The notes under the pieces are model-generated. The model saw nothing but the letters and a program-made list of their open reading frames with translations, made no database searches and had not been told where the DNA came from. A program made the translations under genes and the position numbers. Shown piece by piece: positions 21,740 through 34,974 of a stretch of 64,000 bases of DNA. Source of the stretch: Persicaria tinctoria (taxonomy: Eukaryota > Streptophyta > Magnoliopsida > Caryophyllales > Polygonaceae); NCBI GenBank assembly GCA_037127255.1, contig JBANSL010000007.1, forward strand, positions 61,861,038 through 61,925,037. The letters are read 5' to 3'. Numbering within the stretch: position 1 is the stretch's first letter; every line of letters starts with the position of its first letter.

Positions 21740-22890
21740 ACCACCACTTAAACTTTTCATCATATTTAAATGAAAATCAAATAAAGACAACAAAATATAA
21801 AATAAAAGCACAAGTGGGGAAAAAGGGACCTACTTGATCATGGTAGTGGTGGCTACAATCATTTGAATTAGCTTCTTAGGTCTTCATGAGAATAGTAGTG
21901 CTTGGAAAGAGCTTTCCAACGCATATTCATATGCGTCAATCGAACAAAGGATGAATCCAGAAAGTGCGTTACAAGTTCAGTCTGCCGAAGCTGCCAGCAC
22001 TTAGGAACGGCGCCCGCCGCCATTTCCACAGCGCCCGCCGCCTCGTTAGGTCCGGATTTGCGATACTCAGCCCAATCTATCTTTGTGGAAACTCTTATCT
22101 ATCTTCCCTATGGTTTTGGCCGACGCCTTTGAGCCCTATATTAGACATATTTCCAACATTCTTTCAATCAACTAATTGAAAACCAACACAACTAATAGAG
22201 TCTATTCCCCACAAACTCATTACAATGAGAGGATTTAAGTTTAGGGATTCAAGGTTTGTTATGCTTGCCTAGAATTCTTGTGGTTTTGCTATGATTCAAG
22301 ACTTGGTTGATTGATTGTGAGACTTGATTTCTATATTATTCATGAGTTTATTTATCATCTTGTTCTTCATTCTTTATATTTGTGTTCCTTTCCATGACTT
22401 GCCATCTAGTTAGGAATTGCATCTATGCTATGAATCCGTTGTTTATTTCTTGATTGCAAACGAAGTCATTGATTTAGTGATATTTCTATGCCTTTGTAGT
22501 GGATGATAAAAATCGATCTATGTTGTGTAAATTTGATCAGGGCTGAGTTCGGTTTGCGCATATCTGTCTTAATTGCATTGAATCAATGTGCCAATTAGTT
22601 TAAGTACTTGAGTTCCTAATGCTATTCTTTAGTGATATTGAATAAGATGAGTGAATCTCTGCGGATCTCTCAACCTTAGCGAAGTCGACATAGGCTTAGG
22701 AATAATATTGCAATCATCTTAAGGATCAATAAATCAACCAATGTTGCGAATTATAGGCAAACCACACTCTTATCTTTTGTCTTCTCTTTGTTCATATCCA
22801 CATCTTTGTCTTAGTTTATTTGTGTTGTCTTTATTCATTCGTATTTCTATTCATTTGTTAGTGTCATAATTGATAAACACATATTGTATT

Positions 22891-25800
22891 TGTAACGGCC
22901 CAGAATTATGATTTCCGGGTTACGTTTCAAGGGATAAAACCCCTTGTTCGGATCTTGCAATCCAGGTACGGGTCGAGGTTTCAAATTCAATTTTAAGGTC
23001 AATAATAAAGGGGGATTTCAAACCCTAAAAACATCGAAGGGCCGTTGGGTACCCTTGACCTGTCCTAAGACTATGTCGCGGAATCCATTTCAAACGGGAG
23101 TAAGGTGAAAACAGAGTAAAGATACAAGTGTCACGGAAGAACCGGTCAAAACCAAAGCATGAGTGTTTAATTACCATTTTACTAAATTAGGATATTGGCC
23201 AGATTCTTCGATTTGCCAACAGGGAACCCCGTCATATAGACATCGAGCACTCAAATCTGCAGAGAATACCTTTAAAAAAAGAACGGGGAAAGGAATCAGA
23301 TCGAGCCACTCATGGGGGACCGGCAGTCCTCGCTGAGGCCACATAGTATGTGCTATACCTAATAAAGATGCTCTAATGCAGTACGAAAGTCAAACACACT
23401 AGCATGCTCCTAGTTCGTAATAATGTGCAGAAATATTGTAAAGGGCTCAAGACAATGCCAAGTGGCATATCCCTCTCCTACCTCCACCCCTTCCGATAGG
23501 TGGAGACTGGCCAGCTCGTGAATGCATCCATTCATAATCGGGGGGCACGCATGCCTAACCCGCTCCACAATAAAGCCCGCAGGCATAATATAAGGAAGTC
23601 ATGACTCGATTGACTCAGGGTACCCGATGAGGCTGGGCTACCCTATGACCCTAGCAAAGACTCTAGGACTATCACAGATAACGACCGTTCTGTTTCAAAC
23701 GCATAAAGTAAACAGATGCTCAATCAATTAGTGCAACCTAAACATGATACTACATGGCATGCTTTTATGCATATGCAACACCTAACATAAAATGCAACAA
23801 CAGGCATGAATGTCCAACCTGAGTAAGCCCCCTAAGGAACTTACCTGAAGATGCAGAACAGCAAAATAACGCAAGCAAGGGCCCAAATGCAAGTCCAAGG
23901 CAATCCAAAAGCAGTACACACCTATCATCAAGCCATTTTCATAAGCTACCGAACTATCATTCATACACACAGCCTCCACATTCTCAACTTGCTCAAAACC
24001 AACCGATGGTAAAACCATTTTCCAAAACCTTGCCGATATGATCAACATCAACCAAAATCATTTCATTTCCAATCAACCCATTGATAAATCTTACCAACAA
24101 TATTTTACAAGCTCTTAAATCCCAAATTAAGTCAATCTCCTATTCAAAACAATTGTCAAATCATATCTGGCCAAAATCCCTTTATAAACATTAAATCTTT
24201 AATCAACTTACAATTTCATACCATTAAAATAATTCCGGTATTTTATTTTCCCAAAATCTTGTCTTTAATATTTCAAGTAATTTAAGGCAATGATAAACGA
24301 TTCCAAAATAAACCCATTTTCACAATCCGAATAATATATAATATTACAAAATAACAAACATAACATATTTATATATGTAAAATAGTTATCAGCTAACCAT
24401 AACCACAAAATAACCCAACCAATGTTCAGAAGCCCAAACCAAAGATAGGCCCAACCCTTTTAAACCCTGAGTCCGGATCCACCCCAAAGAAAAAAAAGAG
24501 GAAGACCCGATCCGGCCTCATGACCCGGAAAGCCCAACCCGAACCCAATCCTTTCCCTTTAATGAACCGAACCGGACCAATAATTATTATCGCTGAACCG
24601 GACCAAAAACAAAACAAAACCCACTGAACCCATCCCCAATCTCCAAAAAAGGGCTCTGCAGTTTTTTTGACGGAAAGGAGAACGGAAGAGAAAGGAGGAA
24701 ACCAGGGCCGACCGGCGGCTCTTCTCCGACCCAAACTCACCCATCAGAAGCGACACTACATTCCGACCCTAATCCACACGAAAGGATACAAGCGCGGAAA
24801 GAAAAGGAGGAGAAAGGAGGCTCACCGAGATCTCGAGATATTCGCCGGAAGGACGCATGATTTGGTTCGATTTGGCTCCGTCGGAGGTAGATTTGCGCCG
24901 GGGTGGCCTAGGACGTACGCAGGGGGGTTAAAGGGGGACTTTTAATGCGATTTGAACGGGAATCGAATGAGAAGGAGTGAAGGACGGAAATCAACCTTGG
25001 AGACAAATCGGGGGTGTTGAGATGCGACGCGGCTCCGAAGACGAAGAAGGAGATTTATGAGTGCTTCCGGGTGTTGCTGCAACGAGAGCTATGAGGAAGG
25101 TGCTCATCGGCTTCTTGGCAAGCCAGGGAAGCCCGGACTCGGCCGCTCGGTGACGACGACGACGAACAGCGAGGAAAGGGAAGCTGGCGGTGGGTGCTGG
25201 TCCTGCTGTTGTTCACCGAGAGGGAGGAGGATGAGGGAGAACCGGTGGTGCATGATTGGGTTGCTCGGAAACAGGGCTGCTGCCCGACTCGTCAGTGGCG
25301 ACAGGAGGCCAAAACCAGAGAAATTGGTGATGTTTGGGGGTCTTTGCACGAGAAGGAAGATGGAGGTGGAGTAGAGTATGTAGGTGTATGTGTAGGGATT
25401 GTGACTTCCCCGAATTTGCTTTTGAAATTGGGTTGCAGCTCTTTTGGAATCAAAAGACATAGGTACAGTTGCAAGGAAGGCAGAGGTGCTCCTGAGCAAG
25501 GCAAAAAAAAAACAAGGGAGGCAGAGGTACAGTTGCAAGGAAGAAGACAAGAAGAGGAGCTGCACTTCCTGAGCCCGAATACAGATGGAAAAAGATGGGA
25601 AGAAACAAACAAGTGGTCCCCATTAAAATACTCGAACAAAATAAATCCCGAAACCAGCTCTTTCGATCTTATCCCGACTCGATCAAAATAAATATTAATT
25701 TTCCAATCTGCATTTTAATAATGAAATTCCTGAAAAGCGGAATAAAATCTGTTTGTATAAATTGAAAATTCGGGCCGGAATTCACTCTAAGAATTTCAAT

Positions 25801-25908
25801 TTCGATTTAGTAGATTAATGACGAGTTTTCCTTTAAACATCCAAATTAAATCCATTTTTTTTTATTTTTTTTTTTAAAATTATTATTTTAAAAATCCGGG
25901 CCTTTACA
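22891..25908 (-). repeat. LARD-like element 3' LTR
   Basis: 3018 bp. Compared with the right LTR it has an extra segment of about 171 bp at 24993-25163. Short ORFs at 24426-25691 occur in both LTRs and have no recognisable domain. Confidence 0.93.
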
Positions 25909-25931
25909 TCATCCACCTCTAAAAAACAAGT
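25909..25931 (-). other. LARD-like element polypurine tract
   Basis: The minus strand reads 'ttgttttttagaggtggatga' just before the 3' LTR, preceded by 'gtctcggggacgagac', the arrangement seen at the 3' end of Tekay-type gypsy elements. Confidence 0.75.
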
Positions 25932-28900
25932 CTCGTCCCCGAGACTAAAACCAAAATAAAGTAGGGGGTGAAGTTTGAAATTGATGAGTCCAAGGGCCAT
26001 GTCTAAGGATCTTGTAATCCTCCCGGTTGCGTCTTCCGAGATTCTCACAACATCCTAGTCACGGTCGTGACATCTCCAATTGGCCTTGACAAGTAAGCAA
26101 TAAGCGCCCCTATCACATCCTTGCTTCGACTTTTCGGAAGTACCACAACTCTAAAAGTTCTACAATGTCATCACTAGGTCTTAGCAAGTACCCTACAAGC
26201 GCCCTCATAGAATGCTTGTATCCACTTCGTGAAGCATCATAGAGTTGCCCGGGTTTGAAAAGTTTCTAAAGAGATTCCGCAATTGAAAATAAGGATTAGC
26301 CTCAAAATTCTCGATATCGTTCATTCTTTTACAATCAAACCTGGTCCTTTTTCAAAATCTTTCAAATAAGACGTCTAATCCAACAACCTTACACCAAACA
26401 ACTCAAATCCTTTCGAATCAAGATTTCGTCAAAATCTTCCAACCACCAGATTAGTTTCGCGCACATCAAACAATCAAATTCAGAAGTTGAGAGGTGGAAT
26501 CATCCACCTCTAAGGGCTAATCTCATATTCTCTTCTTAGTTTCCAGAATCAAATAGATCTATCAGTCTCCGTTCTAGCAAGATTCACAAGTCATAAGCAA
26601 TGCATAACCACATAACCAATCGAACCTCAACGAGTACATCATACGACAAGTCTCAACCATGTATCCACACAGTTCCACAAGGTCACAAATCATCTCCAAA
26701 TCATACTAAAGGTTAAAATGTGCATCTAAACAACATACCAAAATTCATAAGGTATATCTACATCATACTGAAGGCATCACAAGTGCATAATCGAATGCTC
26801 ATCACTCATCACGTAAGCACACATGTCCAGAAATCAACGGTTTAGATGTTATGGGGTTTGTACGTCAGTACACATCGAATCTCACTATCGCGTATCGATA
26901 TTGCAACACAAGTAGAACAGATTCATCACGTTAACATATCAACACAACAAAGTCATGCTATTAAGATTCAGAAAAAGGGAGATCAAGCAGGATATAAATC
27001 ATCAAAACGTCAGCATGCTCTGAAAGACATCACCTTAACTCATCGCAACATCGAATGACAATCATTTAAAAATCATGCACCATTATCTCATATATACTAA
27101 CCATGATCATACTTCAAGTCATATTCATCATTTACATAACCACCAATCATGCTTGTCAACCATATAGTACACATCATGCTTACTACCACATAATAAAACA
27201 TTATGCTTCCACATAATAGCACATCATTATCCCATAGTTCATACTCTTCATTACTTCATATGTCATATCACAGCATGTCATATCATGCTTCTAAACTAAT
27301 ATAACAGGATATCAAAGTATTAATATATCATGGTAACACTTGTCACTACCAACTAGATTTCAACATTGCATAACAACATGTAATGTCATTCCATATTAGG
27401 TTTATCATGGTTGTTATCTAACATCATGCGAGCAGATATAAATAAACCACATAAATAGGAAAATCCTCACATCATACTAGTCAAAATAAAACGCAATCCC
27501 CACTCGCCCATCTCCACTCTCAAGCCAAGATTAATCCTCTTCTTGACTCAACAACACTAACTCCGACAAAATCCTCTGAAGAAATCTCAATTCATTTCGG
27601 TACTCCAATCTCACCCTTCATTCCATCAAGCACTCTCTCACACCATCCACCTCTAAGAACCCAGCTCCTGTCTCTAACTTCACACATGAGCACCCTCTCA
27701 TACTATGTCCTCAACACTCTCAAAAGCCATTCCCCACACTTCTCATACTACTCAAGACATCACAAGCATCATACCCTGCCAACATTTCCCTCTCGTGATT
27801 TGCCTAATAAACCATCGGTCATCCTAATCGCTCAAATTCTTTCACCGCTCTCCAACCACACTACCAAATGATCTCACCCACAGGTTTAAAGGAAAAACAA
27901 TCATGAAATCATCACACATAAGATCTACATCAGGTCAACCAGGATTTATAAACATAGCATCATGGGTTCATAATCAATCATTGCAACTATGTCAAAAAGT
28001 TTCAATTTACCCTCATGCTCAATCATTATTACAAATCATCATATATGCATATAATCAAGTCAAGATAGCAAGTTGCATCATAACCCTGGAAGATAAACAA
28101 TTCAGGTTTTTAGCATTTCAGTTCATACTTCCATAGGTACAGGAATTTAGGTCATGCTTAGCAACTCAGAGTATCAACAGATCAAGGCATCGTGGTTCAT
28201 GGCACATTTGAACTATAAGGCGTAAAATCATACCATCATAGACAATAGACAATCAGGCAACAATCATTACCAAGTCAGCACATCAACACGTAAATCTCAT
28301 TGTCGGGTCAGTGCAATATCGTCACCAACAAATTCAGAAGAATTAACAATTCGAACAAAGGACACTCTCGCTTGCAAGTCATATCGTACTTAGCATCCAC
28401 AATTCTCGATGCGTGCTCGTTCCGTCGACATCATTGATCCTGAGGCCCGTGGGTTATGGGCCCACGCTTCTGCTGCACTGCTCTATCGCTATCTAATTTT
28501 TCGTTCCCTCTTCCATGCGGTAGCTTGTCCAAGTATCGCGGAGGAGTATAAGTTAGCAGGGATAGGGGAGTGAGAAGGACAGGCAACCCAAAGTCCCTTC
28601 CGGAAACAAACACAGACCGACACTAAAGACAACAACTAGAGACAGAACTCCGACCCGAGAATAGTAACGATGCCCCTATGGAAGTCTATTAGGTTATAAT
28701 CGCGACAAGCAACACGAATTCATCACGGAGCACATCAATCGCACTAATCCACACTAACATGTACCTATCTCAAGAGGGCAACATTCGTGTCCATTTTCAA
28801 AGACACACTCAAGTCCTACATGGATGTATGCGAGAGAAACCAGTAGTATGTGATTCCATGGAAGCAGATATGCTCAGACAACTTTAAACAAGATGCGCGT

Positions 28901-30820
28901 GATTTATTTAGCATAGAAATTATTGCATATGTGAGCAACGTACGAGCATGGTGTATGCATCAACAAGTGAGGGCAAATATAGCATGACGAGGTATATCCT
29001 AGCAAGCAGATTAGGCATCATACGAGAACATATAAGAGCATCATAGTAATTATCTCATCTGAAAACACTGATCATATAGTAGGTCAAACATGACACGTAA
29101 TCATATGACAAGATACATTTAGAAAGAATGGGTCCTACATGGTACTAGCGATACATGATGTGATACAAGCATAGTCAAGAGCCATTTAAAGAGTTCAACA
29201 TAATATTCAAGAAACATGAGGCACCATCAAAAGTAACAAGAAGAACATCATGGACGATATATTATAATCATGCCAAGAACGAACCATCATAGAGCACATA
29301 TATGGTACAATAGTCATCACATCATAGAACAAGTACAACACTTGATTATTTAGCAAGTTATATTGAGAATCATGAGCCCTACATGACACTAATGGCACAT
29401 ATCGAACATGAATACAATCAAGATAATGCGATTAGATTCATCCTAACATTCAGGTGTCATGCGTGTGCGAAATCATAATATAACGTGGTGTGTGATCATG
29501 CGAGGTGTCAAGCCATACGTTAATGCAAGTACGAGATGATAACACAAGGTAATAGGGAAACACTACCGAGAGGTAACATGTAAGCATGCTAGAATAAGCC
29601 ATCAGGAGAAGCAAGTCGCTCATCGAGTTCAACATTAGTCTAATCATGAGTAAAACACCTAGGATGATATGAAGGAGGAGAATCACACTATCAGGGACCT
29701 AGCTCAAGAGGGAATCAGCAACAACGTAGGCAAAATACGAGTTCGCACAAGTCACAATCGAGAATCCTACATGATGCTAGAAGCTCAATATAACGTATGA
29801 TACATGCATGCAACTAATCATGACGACGCATAAGAAATCACTCAATCATATTCCACGATATAGAAGCATGAGAAAAGTAAAGCGATGCATAATACGAGTC
29901 CAAGTAATGGGCAATACGATTAGAATACGGGGCATGAGTGCAGATCAATACATATCATGATAAAATATGCATTCATTAAAGCTCAATTATACCACATATT
30001 CTCCATCCTACGCACGTAATCATACAACAATATTAACTTGCAGAATCATCAACAATACTCAGTTGACGAATAAAAATGGATGGGCGTGTTATAGATTCTT
30101 GTTACAAAAGGAGTAAGGAGCATCGACACATCATCATCTAGCATGCTAAGGAGATCATTTCCAGGAAATTGTACAGAGAAGAGTTTATCACACTATCATG
30201 GACCTAACCCAGGCGAAAGCATATAGGTTCGTATCATGTGGTTTATGCTTCCAATCAATCATACGATCAATGGGCCAAACAAACATGCCATAAAAACATG
30301 CAATCATGATAGAAGGCCAAACACAACACGAGGCTGAAGCAATCTAAGCAATCACATATGTAATAGCATGAGCAGTCTGTACTAATAGTCATTCGCAAGG
30401 TATATGCAGGAGGCTATAAGATCATGTCATATAGTTCAGAGAGAGTCACCATTACAACCGAACAGGGATCCCTAAGGGCAACCACTGACTTTTCCCAACC
30501 GACTCATCACCCCTCTTTCCCGTGGGACTCTAGTACAACTCTTTGTGGCAAGAAGACATTGGTTGATCGTCATAAGAATGAGGAAAAGACAGCCTCACAA
30601 ACACCTTACTTCTAACTCAATGTGACATCAAGAATTTCCAACACCCACTCAGACAAACTTAACATCCAACCATGATTCTCGACACAATGTGTTTACCAAC
30701 CCAATTTCCCGTGGAAGACACTGACATCCGGGAGGAAGACTCGATAGCACAGTCAAAGGGTTAACAACATAGCGGAAGGAGCTGTTCCACACAAGCTAGG
30801 TTTAACCACACGGAAATAAG
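25932..30820 (-). other. LARD-like element interior, no gene
   Basis: No coding sequence. The plus strand is rich in A and C, with recurrent short words such as 'catcat' and 'atcatgc', so the element's own strand is rich in T and G. 26085-26240 has two degenerate copies of a roughly 110-bp unit ('caagta...aagcgccc'). 28410-28620 is less AT-rich and differs in texture; it may be a small foreign insertion. Confidence 0.6.
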
Positions 30821-30828
30821 GGTACTCA

Positions 30829-31702
30829 TAGGCGTGGCCACGGGTTACGGGTCAACCCGTGACCCGCCGGGTCGTACGAGTCAATGACCCGCCGGGTCCG
30901 GGTTGCCGGGTTGGCGGGTGGGGACGGGTAGCGGGTTAGGGTTAGGGTCGGAGAATCCGTGACCCAGCGGGTCGACCCGCCGGGTCAACCCGCTTTTTCA
31001 AAAATATTTTTTTTAAAAAAAAATTATTTTTAATAAAATAAATGTATAATATTATGTAAATTATGTAAATTATTCTTAAAATAACTCAAAATAATACATA
31101 AACTAATATGCAATGTGCAATGTGAAACAAATAAACCCCATCCTTCTCCTTTTATAGACTTGGAAGTCTTCCTTCATTCCCCTCATTTCCAATGTGGGAC
31201 AAAGGCTTTGTCCCACATCGAAAATATGGAGTTAGAATGAGAAGACATGGGGCTATATATATGTATCTCATTAGCACATTTATTCCACTTCACTTGTTTC
31301 CTACATTTCCTACATTGGAAATTAAGTTGGAAATGAAGTTTGAGAAATATATTCTCATAATTTTTTTTCTTACATCACACAATGAAATTATTATGGATGA
31401 AAGAATTAATATGGAGATATAATCTTCCTACATTTTTAACACTTCATATGAAAGTGATAAAATGTGTTGTGAAGATAAAATCTTTACATATTATTTATTT
31501 ATTTATTTATTTATTTTTAATAGTCATTTTTTTTAAAAAAAAAGATTTTTTTTAAAATAATGTAACCCGCCGGGTCGTACGGGTCGACCCGGCGGGTCAA
31601 CGGGTCGACCCGAACCCGTCAACCCGTGAGATTTACGGGTTAGGGTTCGGGTCGGCCAACCCTGACCCTTGACCCGGCGGGTCTGACCCGTGGCCACGCC
31701 TA
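30829..31702. mobile_element. hAT-type MITE with GGGTC/CCCGCC arrays
   Basis: 874 bp between near-identical 8-bp flanks GGTACTCA (30821-30828) and GGTACTCC (31703-31710). The inverted termini begin TAGGCGTGGCCACGGGT. Both subterminal regions are packed with GACCCG/CGGGTC words, some forming GACCCGCCGGGTC-like palindromes. The centre is AT-rich with no ORF. The inner segment near 31193-31220 ('gtgggacaaaggctttgtcccac') is a short palindrome. Confidence 0.88.
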
Positions 31703-31710
31703 GGTACTCC

Positions 31711-32107
31711 CACTATCCCGTTTGCATAGATCAGTCAATACGCAACTTATTGTTAGGACTACTAAATCAGACTTTAGCATATCAAGCATTTAGCATAGAA
31801 TCAGTCAATAACACTCATAATGATCTCATTTGAGTCTCCCAACCCATCTGTAAAGAACAAGCTTATATTTGCCTACCCATTCCAACCTACATCTAATAGA
31901 GATGGTCTAACGCCTTTCTACCTACTCGATCCCTCTTTAGTCGGTTTTCCTCTTTTATTACATGTCGAGTTCATTACTTAGTCCAATTTAGGTTAGGCAT
32001 CTTAAGTTCATTTTGCCCCTTTAAAACACTTCCAAATCCTTTGAACTTCATGGGCGGTTTTCCAAAACATACACTTGACCCTTTTGTACCCGAATTGCAC
32101 AACCTCA
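31711..32107 (-). other. LARD-like element leader region
   Basis: Sequence between the MITE and the primer site, where an autonomous gypsy element would start gag. No ORF with gag features is present. Confidence 0.55.
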
Positions 32108-32119
32108 GCTCTGATACCA
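32108..32119 (-). other. LARD-like element primer binding site (tRNA-Met)
   Basis: The minus strand reads TGGTATCAGAGC four bases inside the 5' LTR end. Confidence 0.92.
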
Positions 32120-32123
32120 TCTT

Positions 32124-34969
32124 TGTAACGGCCCAAAATTATGATTTCCGGGTTACGTTTCAAGGGATAAAACCCCTTGTTCGGATCTTGCAATCCAGGT
32201 ACGGGTCGAGGTTTCAAATTCAATTTTAAGGTCAATAATAAAGGGGGATTTCAAACCCTAAAAACATCGAAGGGCCGTTGGGTACCCTTGACTTGTTCTA
32301 AGACTATGTCGCGGAATCCATTTCAAACGGAAGTAAGGTGAAAACAGAGTAAAGATACAAGTGTCACGGAAGAACCGGTCAAAACCAAAGCATGAGTGTT
32401 TAATTACCATTTTACTAAATTAGGATATTAGCCAGATTCTTCGATTCGCCAACAGGGAACCCCGTCATATAGACATCGAGCACTCAAATCTGCAGAGAAT
32501 ACCTTTAAAAAAAGAACGGGGAAAGGAATCAGATCGAGCCACTCATGCGGGACCGGCAGTCCTCGCTGAGGCCACATAGTATGTGCTATACCTAATAAAG
32601 ATGCTCTAATGCAGTACGAAAGTCAAACACACTAGCATGCTCCTAGTTCGTAATAATGTGCAGAAATACTGTAAAGGGCCCAAGACAATGCCAAGTGGCA
32701 TATCCCTCTCCTACCTCCACCCCTTCCGATAGGTGGAGACTGGCCAGCTCATGAATGCATTCATTCATAATCGGGGGGCACGCATGCCTAACCCGCTCCA
32801 CAATAAAGCCCGCATGCATAATATAAGGAAGTCATGACTCGATTGACTCAGGGTACCCGATGAGGCTGGGCTACCCTATGACCCTAGCAAAGACTCTAGG
32901 ACTATCACAGATAACGACCGTTCTGTTTCAAACGCATAAAGTAAACAAATGCTCAATCAATTAGTGCAACCTAAACATGATACTACATGGCATGCTTTTA
33001 TGCATATGCAACACCTAACATAAAATGCAACAACAGGCATGAATGTCCAACCTGAGTAAGCCCCCTAGGGAACTTACCTGATGATGCAGAACAACAAAAT
33101 AACGCAAGCAAGAGCCCAAATGCAAATCCAAGGCAATCCAAAAGCAGTACACACCTATCATCAAGCCATTTTCATAAGCTACCGAGCTATCATTCATACA
33201 CACAGCCTCCACATTCTCAACATGCTCAAAACCAACAGATGGTAAAAGCATTTTCCAAAACCTTGTCGATATGATCAACATCAACCAAAATCATTTCATT
33301 TCCAATCAACCCATTGATAAATCTTACCAACAATATTTTACAAGCTCTTAAATCCCAAATTAAGTCAATCTCCTATTCAAAACAATTCTCAAATCATGTC
33401 TGGCCAAAATCCCTTTATAAACATTAAATCTTTAATCAACTTACAATTTCATACCATTAAAATAATTCCGGCATTTTATTTTCCCAAAATCTTGTCTTTA
33501 ATATTTCAAGTAATTTAAGGCAATGATAAACGATTCCAAAATAAACCCATTTTCACAATCCAAATAATATATAATATTACAAAATAACAAACATAACATA
33601 TTTATATATGTAAAATAGTTATCAGCTAACCATAACCACAAAATAACCCAACCAATGTTCAGAAGCCCAAACCAAAGATAGGCCCAACCCTTTTAAACCC
33701 TGAGTCCGGATCCACCCCAAAGGAAAAAAAGAGGAAGACCCGATCCGGCCTCATGACCCGGAAAGCCCAACCCGAACCCAATCCTTTCCCTTTAATGAAC
33801 CGAACCGTAACAATAATTATTATCGCTGAACCGGACCAAAAACAAAACAAAACCCACTGAACCCATCCCCAACCTCCAGAAAAGGGCTCTGCGGTTTTTT
33901 TGACGGAAAGGAGAACGGGAGAGAAAGGAGAAAACCAGGGCCGGCCGGCGGCTCTTCTCCGACCCAAACTCACCCATCAGAAGCGACACTACATTCCAAC
34001 CCTAATCCACACGAAAGGATACAAGCGCGGAAAGAAAAGGAGGAGAAAGGAGGCTCACCGAGATCTCGAGATATACGCCGGAAGGACGCATGATTTGGTT
34101 CGATTTGGCTCCGTCGAAGGTAGATTTGCGCCGGGGTGGCCTAGGACGTACGCAGGGGGGGTTAAAGGGGGACTTTTAATGCGATTTGAACAGGAATCGA
34201 ATGAGAAGGAGTGAAGGACGGAAATCGAACAGCGAGGAAAGGGAAGCTGGCGGTGGGTGCTGGTCCTGCTGTTGTTCACCGAGAGGGAGGAGGACGAGGG
34301 AGAACTGGTGGTGCTTGACTGGGTTGCTCGGAAACAGGGCTGATGCCCGACTCATCAGTGGCGACAGGAGGCCAAAACCAGAGAAATTGGTGATGTTTGG
34401 GGGTCTTTGCACGAGAAGGAAGATGGAGGTGGAGTAGAGTATGTAGGTGTATGTGTAGGGATTGTGACTTCCCCGAATTTGCTTTTGAAATTGGGTTGCA
34501 GCTCTTTTGGAATCAAAAGACATAGGTACAGTTGCAAGGAAGGCAGAGGTGCTCCTGAGCAAGGCAAAAAAAACAAGGGAGGCAGAGGTACAGTTGCAAG
34601 GAAGAAGACAATAAGAGGAGCTGCACTTCCTGAGCCCGAATACAGATGGAAAAAGATGGGAAGAAACAAACAAGTGGTCCCCATTAAAATACTCGAACAA
34701 AATAAATCCCGAAACCAGCTCTTTCGATCTTATCCCGACTCGATCAAAATAAATATTAATTTTCCAATCTGCATTTTAATAATGAAATTCCTGAAAAGCG
34801 GAATAAAATCTGTTTGTATAAATTGAAAATTCGGGCCGGAATTCACTCTAAGAATTTCAATTTCAATTTAGTAGATTAATGACGAGTTTTCCTTTAAACA
34901 TCCAAATTAAATCCATTTTATTTTATTTTATTTTTTTAAATTATTATTTTAAAAATCCGGGCCTTTACA
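32124..34969 (-). repeat. LARD-like element 5' LTR
   Basis: 2846 bp. Near-identical to 22891-25908, apart from scattered substitutions, most of them transitions, and the absence of a roughly 171-bp block (junction near 34227). Confidence 0.93.
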
Positions 34970-34974
34970 GTATT

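Larger units (their letters stand above)
16731..22890. repeat. rearranged gypsy (Athila/Tat-like) debris, left part
   Basis: Several pieces of one gypsy family in both orientations. 16731-16805 is an inverted copy of 18818-18894 ('tgataatgcatattttatatgg', an LTR start). At 18896-18935 and 19042-19080 are two versions of the 'ttgaggacaagcaa...aagtgtggggg' polypurine region on the minus strand. 18474-18620 is inverted relative to 21868-22010. 17290-17545 is A-rich low-complexity sequence. The pieces appear to derive from at least two overlapping copies; full boundaries cannot be fixed. Confidence 0.6.
22891..34969 (-). mobile_element. large non-coding gypsy derivative (LARD-like, Tekay/Del-type LTRs)
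   Basis: Complete element with a perfect TSD GTATT (22886-22890 and 34970-34974). LTRs are about 3.0 and 2.85 kb, beginning TGTAACGGCCC and ending GCCTTTACA. The primer site and polypurine tract place it on the minus strand. The 6.2-kb interior holds no gag, protease, RT or integrase; its longest ORFs are under about 80 codons and look random. The LTR type resembles Tekay/Del chromoviruses. Structure and emptiness fit a LARD that depends on an autonomous relative. LTR divergence looks low, about 1-2% by eye plus one large indel. Confidence 0.92.

Noticed and set aside
24426..25691. Several ORFs of 90-165 codons in the LARD-like LTR, repeated at 33659-34826
   Set aside because: They recur because LTRs are duplicated, occur on both strands in overlapping frames and have no recognisable domain.
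29207..29686. Short hydrophobic minus-strand ORFs in the LARD-like interior
   Set aside because: They follow from the T/G-rich composition of that strand and show no gag-pol motif.
32101..32123. Possible tRNA gene from the 'gctctgatacca' string
   Set aside because: Only the 12-base primer site complement is present, next to an LTR; there is no cloverleaf. The same holds at 12645, 46587 and 63481.
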